Assembly: GCA_003151275.1 (NCBI GenBank)
Contig: PLXC01000185.1
Span: 110,429-174,428, forward strand
DNA: 64,000 nucleotides
Direction: 5' to 3'
DNA from: Candidatus Melainabacteria bacterium
GTDB taxonomy: Bacteria > Cyanobacteriota > Vampirovibrionia > Obscuribacterales > Obscuribacteraceae
Shown here: piece by piece, positions 43,722-52,649 of the stretch
Layout: each line of letters starts with the position of its first letter
How positions within the stretch are numbered: the stretch's first letter is position 1
The notes under the pieces: model-generated
What the model was told of the DNA's origin: nothing
What the model saw: the letters and a program-made list of their open reading frames with translations, nothing else
Database searches by the model: none
Translations under genes and position numbers: made by a program

Positions 43722-45110
43722 TTGATTGCAATCAAAATGTTAGCCGCAGCAATGTCAGTATCGATCGCGACATCAGCCTGTGAGTGTCACCGTATTTGGC
43801 GGCGAGAGATTGCGAGCTTCGCGGTAGGCGCCGTCTTGATGATCGCTCCGTGCTCGGCTGAGCAGATACCATCGACAACGATTTCGACAGCGTCGGCACC
43901 AGCACCAGTAACCAGCGCGACCGCGTCGACTGGAGTGATAGCGAGCTCGTCGGCGCTCAAGCCGATCGACCAAGCTTCATTGCAGTCGATGGTGAGCAAA
44001 ACCGCAAAGGATCTCTTAGTCCCTGGCGCCGTGGTTCTCTTGCGCACACCTCAGGGAGACTTCACGGTCAACTATGGCACCACGCAACCGGGCACGACGG
44101 CGCCGCCCAGCGCCGACACGCACTTCCGGATCGCTTCGAATACGAAGACGATGACAGCCGCCGTCATTATGCAATTGGCTCAAGAAGACAAACTAAGTCT
44201 TGGCGATCCAGTTTCGAAATATGTTTCGGGCGTTCCCAACGGCGACAAGATCACGATCGCCGAATTGCTGGAGATGCGCAGCGGACTCTACAATTACACC
44301 GATGCCCCCGAACTCTCGGCGAGCATCGACCGTGAGCCGACTAAGGTTTGGACTGCGGGTGAATTGCTGGCCGTGGCGTTTAAGCATCCTGTAAGTGCGC
44401 CGCCGGATGCAGAGTTTCAATACGACAATACAAACTACGCGCTGCTTGGTCTCGTGGTCGAGAAAGTGGATGGCAGACCGCTGTCCACGGCGATGCAAGA
44501 TCGTTTGTTCGGACCGTTGGGCATGACCAGCACCATGCTGCCCGTGTCAACCTCGAATGCGATCCCAAAACCGTTTTCACACGGTTATTTGTACGGCAGT
44601 TCCAGCGTTGCCTTGTCGGGCACGCCGCCATATTCCCCCGAGGTCCAGGCTGCGGCCAGGGCCGGGACGCTTCTGCCTAAAGACTACACCGATGTGAACC
44701 ATTCTTTTGCGGCAGCGGCTGGGGGCGTTACTTCGACCGCTCGCGATCTTGCTACTTGGATTCGCGCTCTGAATACCGGTCGTGTATTGAACGAAGAGTA
44801 TCAGCGCCGCTGGCTCAATAGCTTGCAACTGGAGGATCCGAACCACTCAGAAGGAACTCGGTACGGATATGGCATCGCCCAAATGCATTGGGGACCAAAC
44901 TCTTACTACTATCATGGTGGTGAGACGCCCGGCTACAACTCGTTCATCGGCTATGACAGCGTCAACCAAGTGACTCTCGTGGTGTGGACAAATCTCACGG
45001 TATCGCTTGATCAAACGCTAACCGCCAACGCGCTCATGCTTAAGGTGCTCGATCAAATTTATGTCGTCTCACCGATACCAGCTTCCCCAGCGCCGACAGC
45101 CACTCATTAG
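43722..45110 (+). CDS. Beta-lactamase-family serine hydrolase (class C / DD-peptidase-like)
   Basis: A secreted 462-residue protein with a long basic N-terminal signal region (ASFAVGAVLMIAPCSA). The catalytic SxxK is in FRIASNTKTMTAA (Ser near residue 138), a Y-x-N-like motif in FQYDNTNYALLG, and the KTG-equivalent is HGG in YYYHGGETPGY. This is the AmpC/EstB/DD-carboxypeptidase group; esterase or peptidase activity are both possible. Base composition appears markedly more GC-rich than its neighbours, a possible sign of transfer. Start is uncertain: TTG at 43722 or ATG at 43737 or 43752. Confidence 0.9.
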   Translation: MIAIKMLAAAMSVSIATSACECHRIWRREIASFAVGAVLMIAPCSAEQIPSTTISTASAPAPVTSATASTGVIASSSALKPIDQASLQSMVSKTAKDLLVPGAVVLLRTPQGDFTVNYGTTQPGTTAPPSADTHFRIASNTKTMTAAVIMQLAQEDKLSLGDPVSKYVSGVPNGDKITIAELLEMRSGLYNYTDAPELSASIDREPTKVWTAGELLAVAFKHPVSAPPDAEFQYDNTNYALLGLVVEKVDGRPLSTAMQDRLFGPLGMTSTMLPVSTSNAIPKPFSHGYLYGSSSVALSGTPPYSPEVQAAARAGTLLPKDYTDVNHSFAAAAGGVTSTARDLATWIRALNTGRVLNEEYQRRWLNSLQLEDPNHSEGTRYGYGIAQMHWGPNSYYYHGGETPGYNSFIGYDSVNQVTLVVWTNLTVSLDQTLTANALMLKVLDQIYVVSPIPASPAPTATH

Positions 45111-45395
45111 GAGCTCTCCATCAAGAAAAAGAATGAAAACATTTTGGCCCAGAACAGATCTCCAGGCGTGAATCGTTTCACGTTAGCACCAATGACGGTG
45201 ACGTTCCCGTTATATCGCGACCTATGATGAACGGAAAAGTCATTCTTATTGGATAAGCAACGCTGCGTAGAAGACCTTCCAATCTTCGAAATTTGGCAAT
45301 ACCAGATATGGTGGCATGCCTGCGACACTAGAGTGAGACAGTTTGTTCTGAAACGGTTCGTTGCTCGATGCCCAAAAGTGACCACACTATCGCTG

Positions 45396-46313
45396 CTACT
45401 GTTGTTGTTGCTGCGGTTGCCAAGTTTGCTGCGGCGTTGGTGCTTGAGGAGACCGCTGGTTCGAAACAGGCGACCGAGGAATCTGAGGCGGCCAGGGGTT
45501 CAGGTTCACTTGTCCTCCCGCATTCTGCTGAGTGCCCTGATATTGTTGGGGAGGATATTGTGACGGCGTCTGAGTGCCGGGATATTGTTGGGGCGGATAT
45601 TGTGACGGCGTTTGAGTGCCGGGATATTGTTGGGCGGGAATTTGACTTGGTGGCTGGCTGAGCCACGAATTTGGCTGCGTCTGAGTCCATGTAGTCCCGT
45701 TTGATTGTACCGCCGGGAATGGCGCTTGACCGGACGTTTGCGCGGCAGGAAACGGTAAAGCTTGCCTGTTTGACCATGTATTTGATTGCGTAGTTTGCGG
45801 CTGTAGCCATGCCGGTTGGGCCGTCGAAGGCGCTTGCACTCCGACTGCATTATCTTGACGGAACTGATTTCCGTCACTCTTGCTAAATTCAGTCACGTAC
45901 TGGATGAAGCCAGCACTGCTGCTAGGCGCACCATCTAATTTCCCGCGCAATTGTCCAGTGGAATCAAACAGCATTATGCACGGAACGCCTGAAATGCTGT
46001 AGCGACGCTTTAAACTTTGACCGAACTCCGAATCATAATCCAATCGCACAGTGATGTATTGACCAAGGAAGTCGATCACTTGTGGATCATGCAAGACATT
46101 TTTATCCATTTGTCGACAGTAAGGACACCAATCTGCACTCAAATCCACAAACATGAATTTGCTTTCCTGTTGTGCTCGACGCAGCCCAGTTTGGAAATCC
46201 GGAATCCACAATAGTTTTGAAGAAGAATGAGAGCCAAAGACTGCCAAATTCAGGGTCAGCGAAGTCAAAAAAGCCATTGCCAGGACAATGCAAAGTTTGT
46301 TGATCGTATGCAT
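45396..46313 (-). CDS. Secreted thioredoxin-like protein with Gln/Pro repeat tail
   Basis: A signal or membrane anchor (LCIVLAMAFLTSLTLNLAV) is followed by a thioredoxin_7-like fold (residues 45-150) with active site DWCPYCRQMDK and cis-Pro in ISGVPCIMLF. This type of protein can reduce or isomerise disulfides in the periplasm. The last 150 residues are rich in Gln, Pro and Thr, including an imperfect 14-residue repeat of QQYPGTQTPSQYPP. ATG at 46313 is used, as the earlier TTG at 46370 gives an unlikely N-terminus. Neighbours do not suggest a partner. Confidence 0.85.
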   Translation of the reverse strand: MHTINKLCIVLAMAFLTSLTLNLAVFGSHSSSKLLWIPDFQTGLRRAQQESKFMFVDLSADWCPYCRQMDKNVLHDPQVIDFLGQYITVRLDYDSEFGQSLKRRYSISGVPCIMLFDSTGQLRGKLDGAPSSSAGFIQYVTEFSKSDGNQFRQDNAVGVQAPSTAQPAWLQPQTTQSNTWSNRQALPFPAAQTSGQAPFPAVQSNGTTWTQTQPNSWLSQPPSQIPAQQYPGTQTPSQYPPQQYPGTQTPSQYPPQQYQGTQQNAGGQVNLNPWPPQIPRSPVSNQRSPQAPTPQQTWQPQQQQQ

Positions 46314-46317
46314 CGCT

Positions 46318-46497
46318 ATGTTTGACCCACTAACTCTTACTTCTAGTAAGCCCAGCTTTCTAAAAGCCAAACAGCATAAGAAATTGGTTCGTGTGGGTCG
46401 AAAGAATGTGCTGCTAGGTAACGAGGACGAAGTAAAAAAGAGGCCCGCTGAGCTAGCATTTTCGAGGGAGGATTTGCCGGATTTTAACTTGCCTTAA
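46318..46497 (+). CDS. Possible small protein, 59 aa
   Basis: The frame from ATG 46318 reads MFDPLTLTSSKPSFLKAKQH to DLPDFNLP. It lies in a short gap and its stop meets the convergent glycosyltransferase stop. No ribosome-binding site is visible, but basic and acidic blocks look protein-like. It is divergent from the thioredoxin-like gene with only a few bases between starts, which is a reason to doubt it. Confidence 0.3.
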   Translation: MFDPLTLTSSKPSFLKAKQHKKLVRVGRKNVLLGNEDEVKKRPAELAFSREDLPDFNLP

Positions 46498-48221
46498 TTC
46501 CCCGAAATCGCTACGTATGGCGCACCCTGGTCAATTTTTTCGACCTTCACCTGCTTGTAACGCTCGTTGAAAGCATTTTTCATCGCCTTCCAATCGGTTT
46601 CTGTGCACAATAAAACAACGTTTTTGTTCTGAGGTAACTGGTTGACTTCATCAGGCGTTATGCTAAGGCACGTCTGCTTTTCGACTCGATATCCTTCGAT
46701 GTTTTGACGAAACTTTTCTTTGTCTCCGTACCAAAAATACATAGACTTTGGATCGTAACAAACGGCAAATAGATCAGCGTTTGGATGGGCCAGCATATAT
46801 TGAGCTGTTAAATGGAAGCTGTTGAGCGTGGCTGCTTTTTGAAAGTCCTCACTATATGAGCGGTTGATCGAGAAGATGCAAATGAGAAGAAATGCAGGCA
46901 CAAGAAAACCGACTAAAGTCGAAGATTGAGCCGCGACTGCGGTGTTTACAAAGGAGAAATTTTTCAACAACAGTTTTGTGATTTTTGCCGCGGCGCCAGC
47001 AACCATAAACAAACCTGTTGTTGCAAAAAATGCTGCAAATGGCCAGATGACCATGAGACGTGTGTAGTTCGGAGCCTTATTTATACAGACAGCATTAACG
47101 AGGTAAATGCATAAAAAAGTGGTGACGGACACGACACTTCCGAAGTCGTTTTTGAATTTACGAATGTGTAAAAGCATACCGAGCCAGATAGCGATTCCTG
47201 TTAGAGGATCAGCAAACCCGTGGGTTAGGTTTTCGTACAAGCAGCCTCTGTCGTAAATATTGTTATTAAATACCGTCAGACCTTGTTTCACGTTTGTGAG
47301 GAATGCAGCCTGGCGATTGGGCTGATGCTCCCATTGTTTCTCGAAATCTAAGCCTTCATTCGACAGAATCGAACACTGTCGAAGATAGCTAATCGTTTCT
47401 GTGGTGACAGTTGGATTCTCCGCGTAATAGCACAGGAGTGGAAGGCATGTGACTATGTAGGCAATTACCGAAGTCGCAATTATATTTCTGCGGCTTTGAA
47501 CTGATTGCCAATTGAATAATGAATATGCGGTGACGGCTAACAACCAGGTGGGGAGAAAAATTCTCGACGGAAAGAACATGTAGAAGGAACATCCGCCGAT
47601 GATCCCGCCTATAATCGATAACTTCATTGATTTGCGTCTAAAGCCTTCAATGAGTAAAAACCAGGCGGGTATCATGAAAAGCAATGCGGAATTGTTGACG
47701 AACGCCATTCGCTGCAGTGCGAAATAACTGTGGTTCATCGAAAAGATTGCGATTCCGCATAATGCAAATAAACGACTCGATTTGAGACTGCGGAAAAGCA
47801 GATAGACACAAGCAATTTCAACACAAGCTAGCGTTGCGCTGACAGTTCTAAAAGTCTGAATATTGATAGACAAACTGAATAGTTTGATTAGCCAACCGTA
47901 CAGATAAAACTCTAGATTCGGATGTTGAAAATACTCGCAGGTGCCAAATACCGGTACCGCGTTATTTATTGCCCAGCGAACACACATAACGTGAGCGCTT
48001 TCGTCACCACTGCATTTATTTGGGTAGTCCATTACCCCGGTTGCGAATATAGGCAGGCAGAATAAGAAAACAAAAAGGGCGATGAGCAAGTCAGCGCCCC
48101 ATTTTGAAACGTAATCATCGTCTGTAAAAAATCGTTTGATTCTTTGAAGATAAGGGTATTGAAGTTTCTGAGAATTTTGCTCAGACAAGGTTTTTGACCA
48201 GCCTTCCGGGAGTGGATGCAA
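46494..48221 (-). CDS. Membrane glycosyltransferase, GT39/GT83-like
   Basis: A 575-residue protein with a cytoplasmic N-terminal part and about ten membrane segments. SGDESAHVMCVRWAINN just after the first segment has the catalytic acidic residue pair typical of dolichyl/polyprenyl-phosphate-dependent transferases (PMT, ArnT). It would add sugars from polyprenyl-phosphate to a target on the outer face of the inner membrane. C-terminal soluble part from about 470 (NADLFAVCYDPKSMYFWYG). The acceptor is unknown. It starts six bases after the hipA stop on the same strand, so may be expressed with it. Confidence 0.85.
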   Translation of the reverse strand: MHPLPEGWSKTLSEQNSQKLQYPYLQRIKRFFTDDDYVSKWGADLLIALFVFLFCLPIFATGVMDYPNKCSGDESAHVMCVRWAINNAVPVFGTCEYFQHPNLEFYLYGWLIKLFSLSINIQTFRTVSATLACVEIACVYLLFRSLKSSRLFALCGIAIFSMNHSYFALQRMAFVNNSALLFMIPAWFLLIEGFRRKSMKLSIIGGIIGGCSFYMFFPSRIFLPTWLLAVTAYSLFNWQSVQSRRNIIATSVIAYIVTCLPLLCYYAENPTVTTETISYLRQCSILSNEGLDFEKQWEHQPNRQAAFLTNVKQGLTVFNNNIYDRGCLYENLTHGFADPLTGIAIWLGMLLHIRKFKNDFGSVVSVTTFLCIYLVNAVCINKAPNYTRLMVIWPFAAFFATTGLFMVAGAAAKITKLLLKNFSFVNTAVAAQSSTLVGFLVPAFLLICIFSINRSYSEDFQKAATLNSFHLTAQYMLAHPNADLFAVCYDPKSMYFWYGDKEKFRQNIEGYRVEKQTCLSITPDEVNQLPQNKNVVLLCTETDWKAMKNAFNERYKQVKVEKIDQGAPYVAISGN

Positions 48222-48227
48222 GTTTGT

Positions 48228-49490
48228 TCACGTCCAGCCAAATTGATTTCTTACACGATCACAAGATCGACCTAATTCTAGAATCATCATATCCGCAACC
48301 CACGTCTGAAATTCACTGTTAGCCAGCTTGTCCCTTTCGCGTTCTGCAACTCCTTCTACCGAGGAGACCTGTTCCTTCAGAAGGTTTCGAAACGCTGGAA
48401 AGCCAAATCCACTGTTCTTGCAAAGTTTTTTCCAATCCTCAACTGTCACGTCGGCTGCGTTAAAACAGCCTCCTATGCTCATCGCTATGTTCTGAATCAG
48501 GTCGTCATATACGTGAATTATCGAAAGTACATCATAAAGTGGTGCAATTTTTGTTGAAGTTCCAGTGGGATGAAGCAACGAAAAGTTCTTGCCGTGCGCA
48601 TCGGCATTGCCGAGGAGATAATTGAGTATCAAAAACTTTGCGAAAGTTGTTCTGTCTAGCGCTGGTCTATCGGACTGTTTGAGAAGCTCGAAGCATTCCT
48701 TGAAACCCGGACCGTTTTCAGCTTCATATTTATGCGCCGCGACAATCCCGATCGCTTGGCAGAAATCTTCTTGATGGATCCGACGAATAAATGTTCCATC
48801 GATAATTTCACGGTCGTATCTCTCAACTAGAACATAAGCTTGGTCTTCGGCGCGTCTGATTTCAGCCTTAGCTGTTGGTAAGCCAAGACCGCTTGCAATC
48901 GAGAGACACAAGAATTCGTTTTGAACTGTCGCTTCATGTTGTGCCATAGCCGGCTTAAGAATATGTGTTGTAGGTACATCTTTTGCTGGTAAATAGATTC
49001 GTCCATCTATCAAGCACACGCCAGCTTTATTTTGGAAGCCTGCTAGTGAGAGCCGAATCCCTTGCACTCCAGCGAGAAGAGGCGTTCTGGGTAGGTCGCG
49101 AATCAGTTCAGCAAGTCGCTTTTCGGCCAACTCTTCCCCTTCCATTTTTTGTAAGTCATTAGATGGCAGTGGTTCGGTTGGGTCGTGCAAAGATATAGCA
49201 CCTGCGCATTCCTTGCCAATTGCTTTTAAAAGACTAAATGTGTTGTTAGCATTGGCATTCAACCTGCGAGCTATTAACTCTCGTGCCTGCTGGTTCTCGG
49301 GCAAAAGACCGCCAAAAAACGCTTCGCATACAACATCTCCATATGTGGTGCCGTCAAGAGGCATACTTAGGGAGATTGGTGTCTTCGCATCTTTCTCGTA
49401 AGTAAAGGAAAGCCTGCTTGTCTCGTCCCTGTCGAGATGCCCAACGGGTTGATTTTGAAGGCAAACGATCAACCTATCTGCCGACGACAT
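48228..49490 (-). CDS. hipA: HipA-family toxin kinase
   Basis: A 420-residue kinase of the HipA group. In E. coli HipA phosphorylates glutamyl-tRNA synthetase and halts growth. The N-terminal HipA_N region has GHLDRDETSRLSFTYE and SLSMPLDG; the kinase domain shows LSLAGFQNKAGV, the nucleotide pocket FILNYLLGNADAHGKNF with catalytic Asp and Asn, and APLYDVLSI. Length is usual. It overlaps hipB (stop at 49474) by 17 bases. A GTG at 49499 is an alternative start. Neutralised by HipB and repressed with it. Confidence 0.94.
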   Translation of the reverse strand: MSSADRLIVCLQNQPVGHLDRDETSRLSFTYEKDAKTPISLSMPLDGTTYGDVVCEAFFGGLLPENQQARELIARRLNANANNTFSLLKAIGKECAGAISLHDPTEPLPSNDLQKMEGEELAEKRLAELIRDLPRTPLLAGVQGIRLSLAGFQNKAGVCLIDGRIYLPAKDVPTTHILKPAMAQHEATVQNEFLCLSIASGLGLPTAKAEIRRAEDQAYVLVERYDREIIDGTFIRRIHQEDFCQAIGIVAAHKYEAENGPGFKECFELLKQSDRPALDRTTFAKFLILNYLLGNADAHGKNFSLLHPTGTSTKIAPLYDVLSIIHVYDDLIQNIAMSIGGCFNAADVTVEDWKKLCKNSGFGFPAFRNLLKEQVSSVEGVAERERDKLANSEFQTWVADMMILELGRSCDRVRNQFGWT

Positions 49491-49728
49491 GTTCACCACT
49501 TCCGTCTTGTCCTACGTCCAGTGGTGCCAAAGCGTTGATTTTTATTCCGAGCATTGCAGCAACAGTAAGCGCTTTCTCAATTTCACAAGTTGGCTTGCCG
49601 TTCTCTAGGTCAACGATAAATCTTGTGCCTGTACCTGTTGCACCAGCGAGTTCCGGCTGCGTCATGTGCTGGCTTTTCCGAACCTTGCGAATAAGGTTTC
49701 CTAAGTCGGAGGCTGATTTTATGTGCAT
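49474..49728 (-). CDS. hipB: HipB-family antitoxin, HTH repressor
   Basis: An 84-residue helix-turn-helix protein (residues 5-68, LGNLIRKVRKSQHMTQPELA with SRxxI-like TRFIVDLENGKP). It binds HipA and represses the operon through upstream palindromes. The ATG at 49728 is preferred because GAGGGG lies six bases before it; the frame is open 13 codons further but that overlaps operator 1. The coding order antitoxin-toxin and the 17-base overlap are characteristic. Confidence 0.94.
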   Translation of the reverse strand: MHIKSASDLGNLIRKVRKSQHMTQPELAGATGTGTRFIVDLENGKPTCEIEKALTVAAMLGIKINALAPLDVGQDGSGEHVVGR

Positions 49729-49743
49729 AAGAGCCCCTCTTTT

Positions 49744-49858
49744 ATTCCCGTACGGTAAATTTAGCACAAAAAAGGCGATTTTGACATTTTATTTACCATA
49801 CGGTAAATGTTAGACAAAATTGGTCCTCGCTACCCTGAAATGTACCGTACGGTACATT
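49744..49858. promoter_or_regulatory. Three palindromic HipB operators
   Basis: Operator 1 (49744-49759) is TTCCCGTACGGTAA with one mismatch; operator 2 (49791-49808) is ATTTACCATACGGTAAAT, imperfect in the centre; operator 3 (49839-49858) is a perfect 20-base palindrome with core GTACCGTACGGTAC. They share the TACCGTACGGTA core and are 47 or 48 bases apart centre to centre. They overlap the hipB promoter region, consistent with cooperative autorepression as in E. coli hipBA. Confidence 0.85.
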
Positions 49859-50059
49859 TTTCAGCTTGGTGCTAGTTCTATTCGCGTCTCCGCAAAAATA
49901 CGTAGTGTGGGGTCAAATTTTTGAACTTGTTTGAAACTGAGTGAATCCTTTTTGAGGTGCCACCATCTATGATGCACATAGTTGTCTCATTTCCAATTTG
50001 ATCTTCACCCGTTGAGAGTGAGACGCTGTACGCGGGCGGGATTTAGAGACTAAGAATTG

Positions 50060-50080
50060 AATATGAGGCAGACGAGGGGA
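50060..50080 (-). repeat. Left attachment-site copy (tRNA-His 3' end)
   Basis: This 21-base stretch includes GGCAGACGAGGGGA, identical to the T-arm and acceptor strand of the tRNA-His gene at the other end. The only difference is A at 50066 in place of G. The homology stops abruptly at both ends, so it is a detached tRNA fragment and not another tRNA. Confidence 0.75.
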
Positions 50081-50206
50081 GCGGTAAAATGCTGTTCTTG
50101 GATAATATATATCGTGCCTCAGCACCTTTGAATGCTCAACCGTCGCTGTTTTGCGATCTATCAATCAATGTGGACTGCATTTTCAATTTTTCCATTCTAA
50201 CCAAGT

Positions 50207-50404
50207 TCAAAAACTACTGTGACGCAGATAATATTTCGACGGTCGGTCATATGCGAAATGTGACCAATTAGGCAGCTTAGAGTCGTCATCGAATTCAAAT
50301 ATCGGTTCGAGAATTTCATTTGATTCGTAGTCTGCGAAAGTCTCCACATTCACCACTTGCTTCAGTTGGCCTAGTAACCACGAGTGTGGGTAATTTGCCC
50401 TCAT
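50207..50404 (-). CDS. Possible small protein, 65 aa, inside the element
   Basis: The frame from an ATG at 50404 has protein-like composition with aromatic and acidic residues (FADYESNEILEPIFEFDDD and PNWSHFAYDRP). GAGGGGG lies 11 bases upstream, a little far. No homologue recognised. It may be a cargo gene, or chance. The plus-strand frames here look worse. Confidence 0.35.
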   Translation of the reverse strand: MRANYPHSWLLGQLKQVVNVETFADYESNEILEPIFEFDDDSKLPNWSHFAYDRPSKYYLRHSSF

Positions 50405-50509
50405 CTGAGTGCTGCCCCCTCGTTCCCATTGGCGATTATAGTCGAAGGGAAAGTTGTCTTCCTCTCGGACCCATCCGCTCCACCCTCCGCTCCAACCTTC
50501 TTGAGAGGG

Positions 50510-51145
50510 TTAGAAATCTCCGCACCAGTCAAAGACACCAGTGCCGTCGTGGTTGTCGACGTGGGAAGTGTCAATACCGATTGCAATCCCGTTAACCGCA
50601 AAATGGCTGACCATATATCTAGTGATTGGAGTTGCGTTGTTGTAGATCCAGAAGATGACATTTACTGGCGAACCGAGGCTGGCACTACTTCCTGGAATTA
50701 TAGAAACTTGTCCGTTACCCACTGAGGACAAGACGTTGGCAAATGCTCCGTTTGAATATACTGTAGTAACGATCATAAAATTGTTGGTGGCAGGCAGCCC
50801 ACTTAAGTTGAAAGTGTAAGTACCTGTAGGTGCCACATTCGTGGCTGATGGAGAAATATTGCCGGGATTAATCGCAGGCTGGCTGTTGAACACCTCCCAA
50901 CCAGAATAACTAGCGGCGGGATTGTTACCCGACTGCTGGTTGACACCATTTACTTGCAGCACCAACTGTCCATTTTGTGACAAATAATTGATACTGTTGT
51001 TTGTGCCACCGTAACCAGTGCATAGACCGCCGATCACAAACGGGCCAAGTCGCCGATTATGACTCAACGCTTGTGCACTCTGACATGAGCCAACGTGCAA
51101 GGCTATCATCAACACCGCTATCACAACTTGGCTCGCGTTACGCAT
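50510..51145 (-). CDS. Secreted protein carried by the element
   Basis: A 211-residue protein with a signal peptide (VVIAVLMIALHVGSC, cleavage near AQA). The mature domain has GPFVIGGLCTGYGG, SGWEVFNSQPA, GTYTFNLSGLPATNNF and the end IDTSHVDNHDG with FDWCG. Landmarks correspond to those of the secreted protein at 37291, suggesting distant paralogy. Predicted beta-rich. ATG at 51145 is behind GAGAGG; function unknown. It is transcribed toward the left attachment site. Confidence 0.78.
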   Translation of the reverse strand: MRNASQVVIAVLMIALHVGSCQSAQALSHNRRLGPFVIGGLCTGYGGTNNSINYLSQNGQLVLQVNGVNQQSGNNPAASYSGWEVFNSQPAINPGNISPSATNVAPTGTYTFNLSGLPATNNFMIVTTVYSNGAFANVLSSVGNGQVSIIPGSSASLGSPVNVIFWIYNNATPITRYMVSHFAVNGIAIGIDTSHVDNHDGTGVFDWCGDF

Positions 51146-51430
51146 ATTCACCTCTCAGAGTTCAGGTCATTATAAAGCCCCACTAAATATTAATCCAGCC
51201 ATGTGACAAACATTCGCGGGCAATCGATCCAACTGAGCTGGCAATTAGCGGGGTCAAATTTGACAGTGCCAATGCCGCATATGGACTCGTCGCAAGGGCG
51301 CCACAATGGCAACCGCATTTGACCAATTCAAAATGACCCGCCAGCTCTACAACCTGGTATCCGATGCACTCCGGCCTAATTCGGCGCCTTCACCTTAGGC
51401 TCACGACTCCACAAGCGCAACTTCCTGCAA

Positions 51431-52381
51431 TTGTTGACCAACTTGGCTCGAAATATGAGGTGCAGTTGGGATGTAATCCGGTCTTTTCCCGGATTTACAG
51501 TATCTTCCATAGCAGCTTACAATTCGATTTTGAAAAAGTATTTGCTTCCCGAATTTGCTTCTATACCCATAAAGGAAGTTAGTGATTCAGAACTACGAAA
51601 GTTTCAAGTCCGCATTTCCAAGACTGTGTCACCGTCTCGTGTGAACACTGTGATGCAATTACTCCGTAGCATCATGGGACAAGAATACAAAGAAGGAAAC
51701 ATTCGACGCGATCCATCTTTAGCAGTAAGACGAATGCAGGAACCAAAAGTTCATATCGATCCCCTTTCCGAAGACGAGTTAGAAATCGCGATGGAAATGA
51801 TCGATGATCACTACAAACCGTTGTTTTTGACGCTTGCCTATACCGGTGCTCGACCCAATGAGTTATGTGCCCTACGTTGGAGTGATATTGATTGGAACGG
51901 CGAATACATCAGCATTACAAAGGGAAGGGTTAGAGGTAAGGAAGGGTTGCCGAAAACGAAATCGGGTGAACGACAAATACCCATGATGCCTCGTGTTGCG
52001 GAAGCACTGAAAGCCCTAAAAGAAAGAAGCATCGATTCGATTCATGGGTATGTGTTCACAACTCCAAAAGGAAACTCCATCGAAAAACATTTGGACAGAA
52101 TTTGGTCACGAGCACTCAAACGTGGTGGACTGAGTCATCGGCCTTCATATCAACTGCGACACACCTTTGCCACTATGTGCATAATTCACCAAATGCCTTT
52201 GCTGTATATCGCTAAGGTTTTGGGACACTCAACGATTGATTCTTTGGTAAGGAATTATGCTGGCTGGATTAACAATGAGACCAAGGAATATGACGCCAAG
52301 CTGAAACAGGCATTTTCCAAAAATCAGGCTGGAGAATCCAGTCACCTGCGTCAAAAGTCGGGAGTTTTTCCGGGAGTTTGA
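51431..52381 (+). CDS. int: Tyrosine recombinase / integrase of the element
   Basis: A 316-residue site-specific recombinase. Residues 27-100 are the SAM-like core-binding domain (SSIAAYNSILKKYLLPEFA). The catalytic domain contains TGARPNELCALRW (Arg), YQLRHTFATM (second Arg, with Tyr in the usual His position), LGHSTIDSLVRNYAGW (His and nucleophile Tyr). It lacks the arm-binding N-terminal domain of lambda-type integrases. A TTG at 51431 is the assumed start and no clear ribosome-binding site is visible; the true N-terminus may differ. It ends 44 bases before the tRNA repeat. Confidence 0.9.
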   Translation: MLTNLARNMRCSWDVIRSFPGFTVSSIAAYNSILKKYLLPEFASIPIKEVSDSELRKFQVRISKTVSPSRVNTVMQLLRSIMGQEYKEGNIRRDPSLAVRRMQEPKVHIDPLSEDELEIAMEMIDDHYKPLFLTLAYTGARPNELCALRWSDIDWNGEYISITKGRVRGKEGLPKTKSGERQIPMMPRVAEALKALKERSIDSIHGYVFTTPKGNSIEKHLDRIWSRALKRGGLSHRPSYQLRHTFATMCIIHQMPLLYIAKVLGHSTIDSLVRNYAGWINNETKEYDAKLKQAFSKNQAGESSHLRQKSGVFPGV

Positions 52382-52430
52382 TTTCGCTCCCTTCTGAAAC
52401 CCTTGTGTCGCAATCGTTCAGAGAAATATG

Positions 52431-52505
52431 GGGCAGACGAGGGGACTTGAACCCCCGAATACCGATACCACAAACCGGTGCCTTAACCACTTGGCGACGC
52501 CTGCC
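52431..52505 (-). tRNA. tRNA-His (GTG)
   Basis: Folds as a cloverleaf: acceptor stem with G at position -1 opposite C73, D arm GCCAAGTGGTTAAGGC, anticodon stem CCGGT with loop TTGTGGT giving anticodon GTG, and T arm GGGGGTTCAAGTCCCC. The extra 5' G and C73 are the tRNA-His identity elements. CCA is not encoded (CAT follows). It is the integration site of the element on its left. Confidence 0.95.
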
Positions 52506-52649
52506 ATATTCTGAGATTTCTCCCAGCAGAATCTATATTAGCACGGCTTTTTAGGCAGTGGATGCTTCGGATTTGCATCCGTTAACAGTCCGCAAAGGCA
52601 CCACCAGGGCGGTTTGCTCGTCATTCCCGACAGCCACTTGACACTAAAA

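Larger units (their letters stand above)
50060..52445. mobile_element. 2.4-kb integrated element at the tRNA-His gene
   Basis: A direct repeat of 21 bases with one mismatch (50060-50080 and 52425-52445) bounds it. The right copy covers the 3' end of an intact tRNA-His gene (minus strand), the usual attachment target, and the integrase gene reads toward it. Inside are a small doubtful frame, a secreted protein and a tyrosine recombinase. This is a very small integrative element or a decayed island; no plasmid or phage replication gene is present. Confidence 0.75.

Noticed and set aside
45249..45661. Plus-strand frames opposite the thioredoxin-like gene
   Set aside because: They owe their length to the repeat on the other strand and have poor protein composition; no start signal.
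50060..50090. Second tRNA gene
   Set aside because: Only the T-arm and acceptor strand are present; no anticodon arm could be folded, so it is an attachment-site fragment.
50089..50271. Plus-strand frame of 60 codons in the element
   Set aside because: Weak start, no domain pattern and no ribosome-binding site.
49908..51265. GGGGTCAAATTT at about 49914 and 51249 as element ends
   Set aside because: A 12-base match without inverted partner or target duplication; the tRNA repeat explains the element better.
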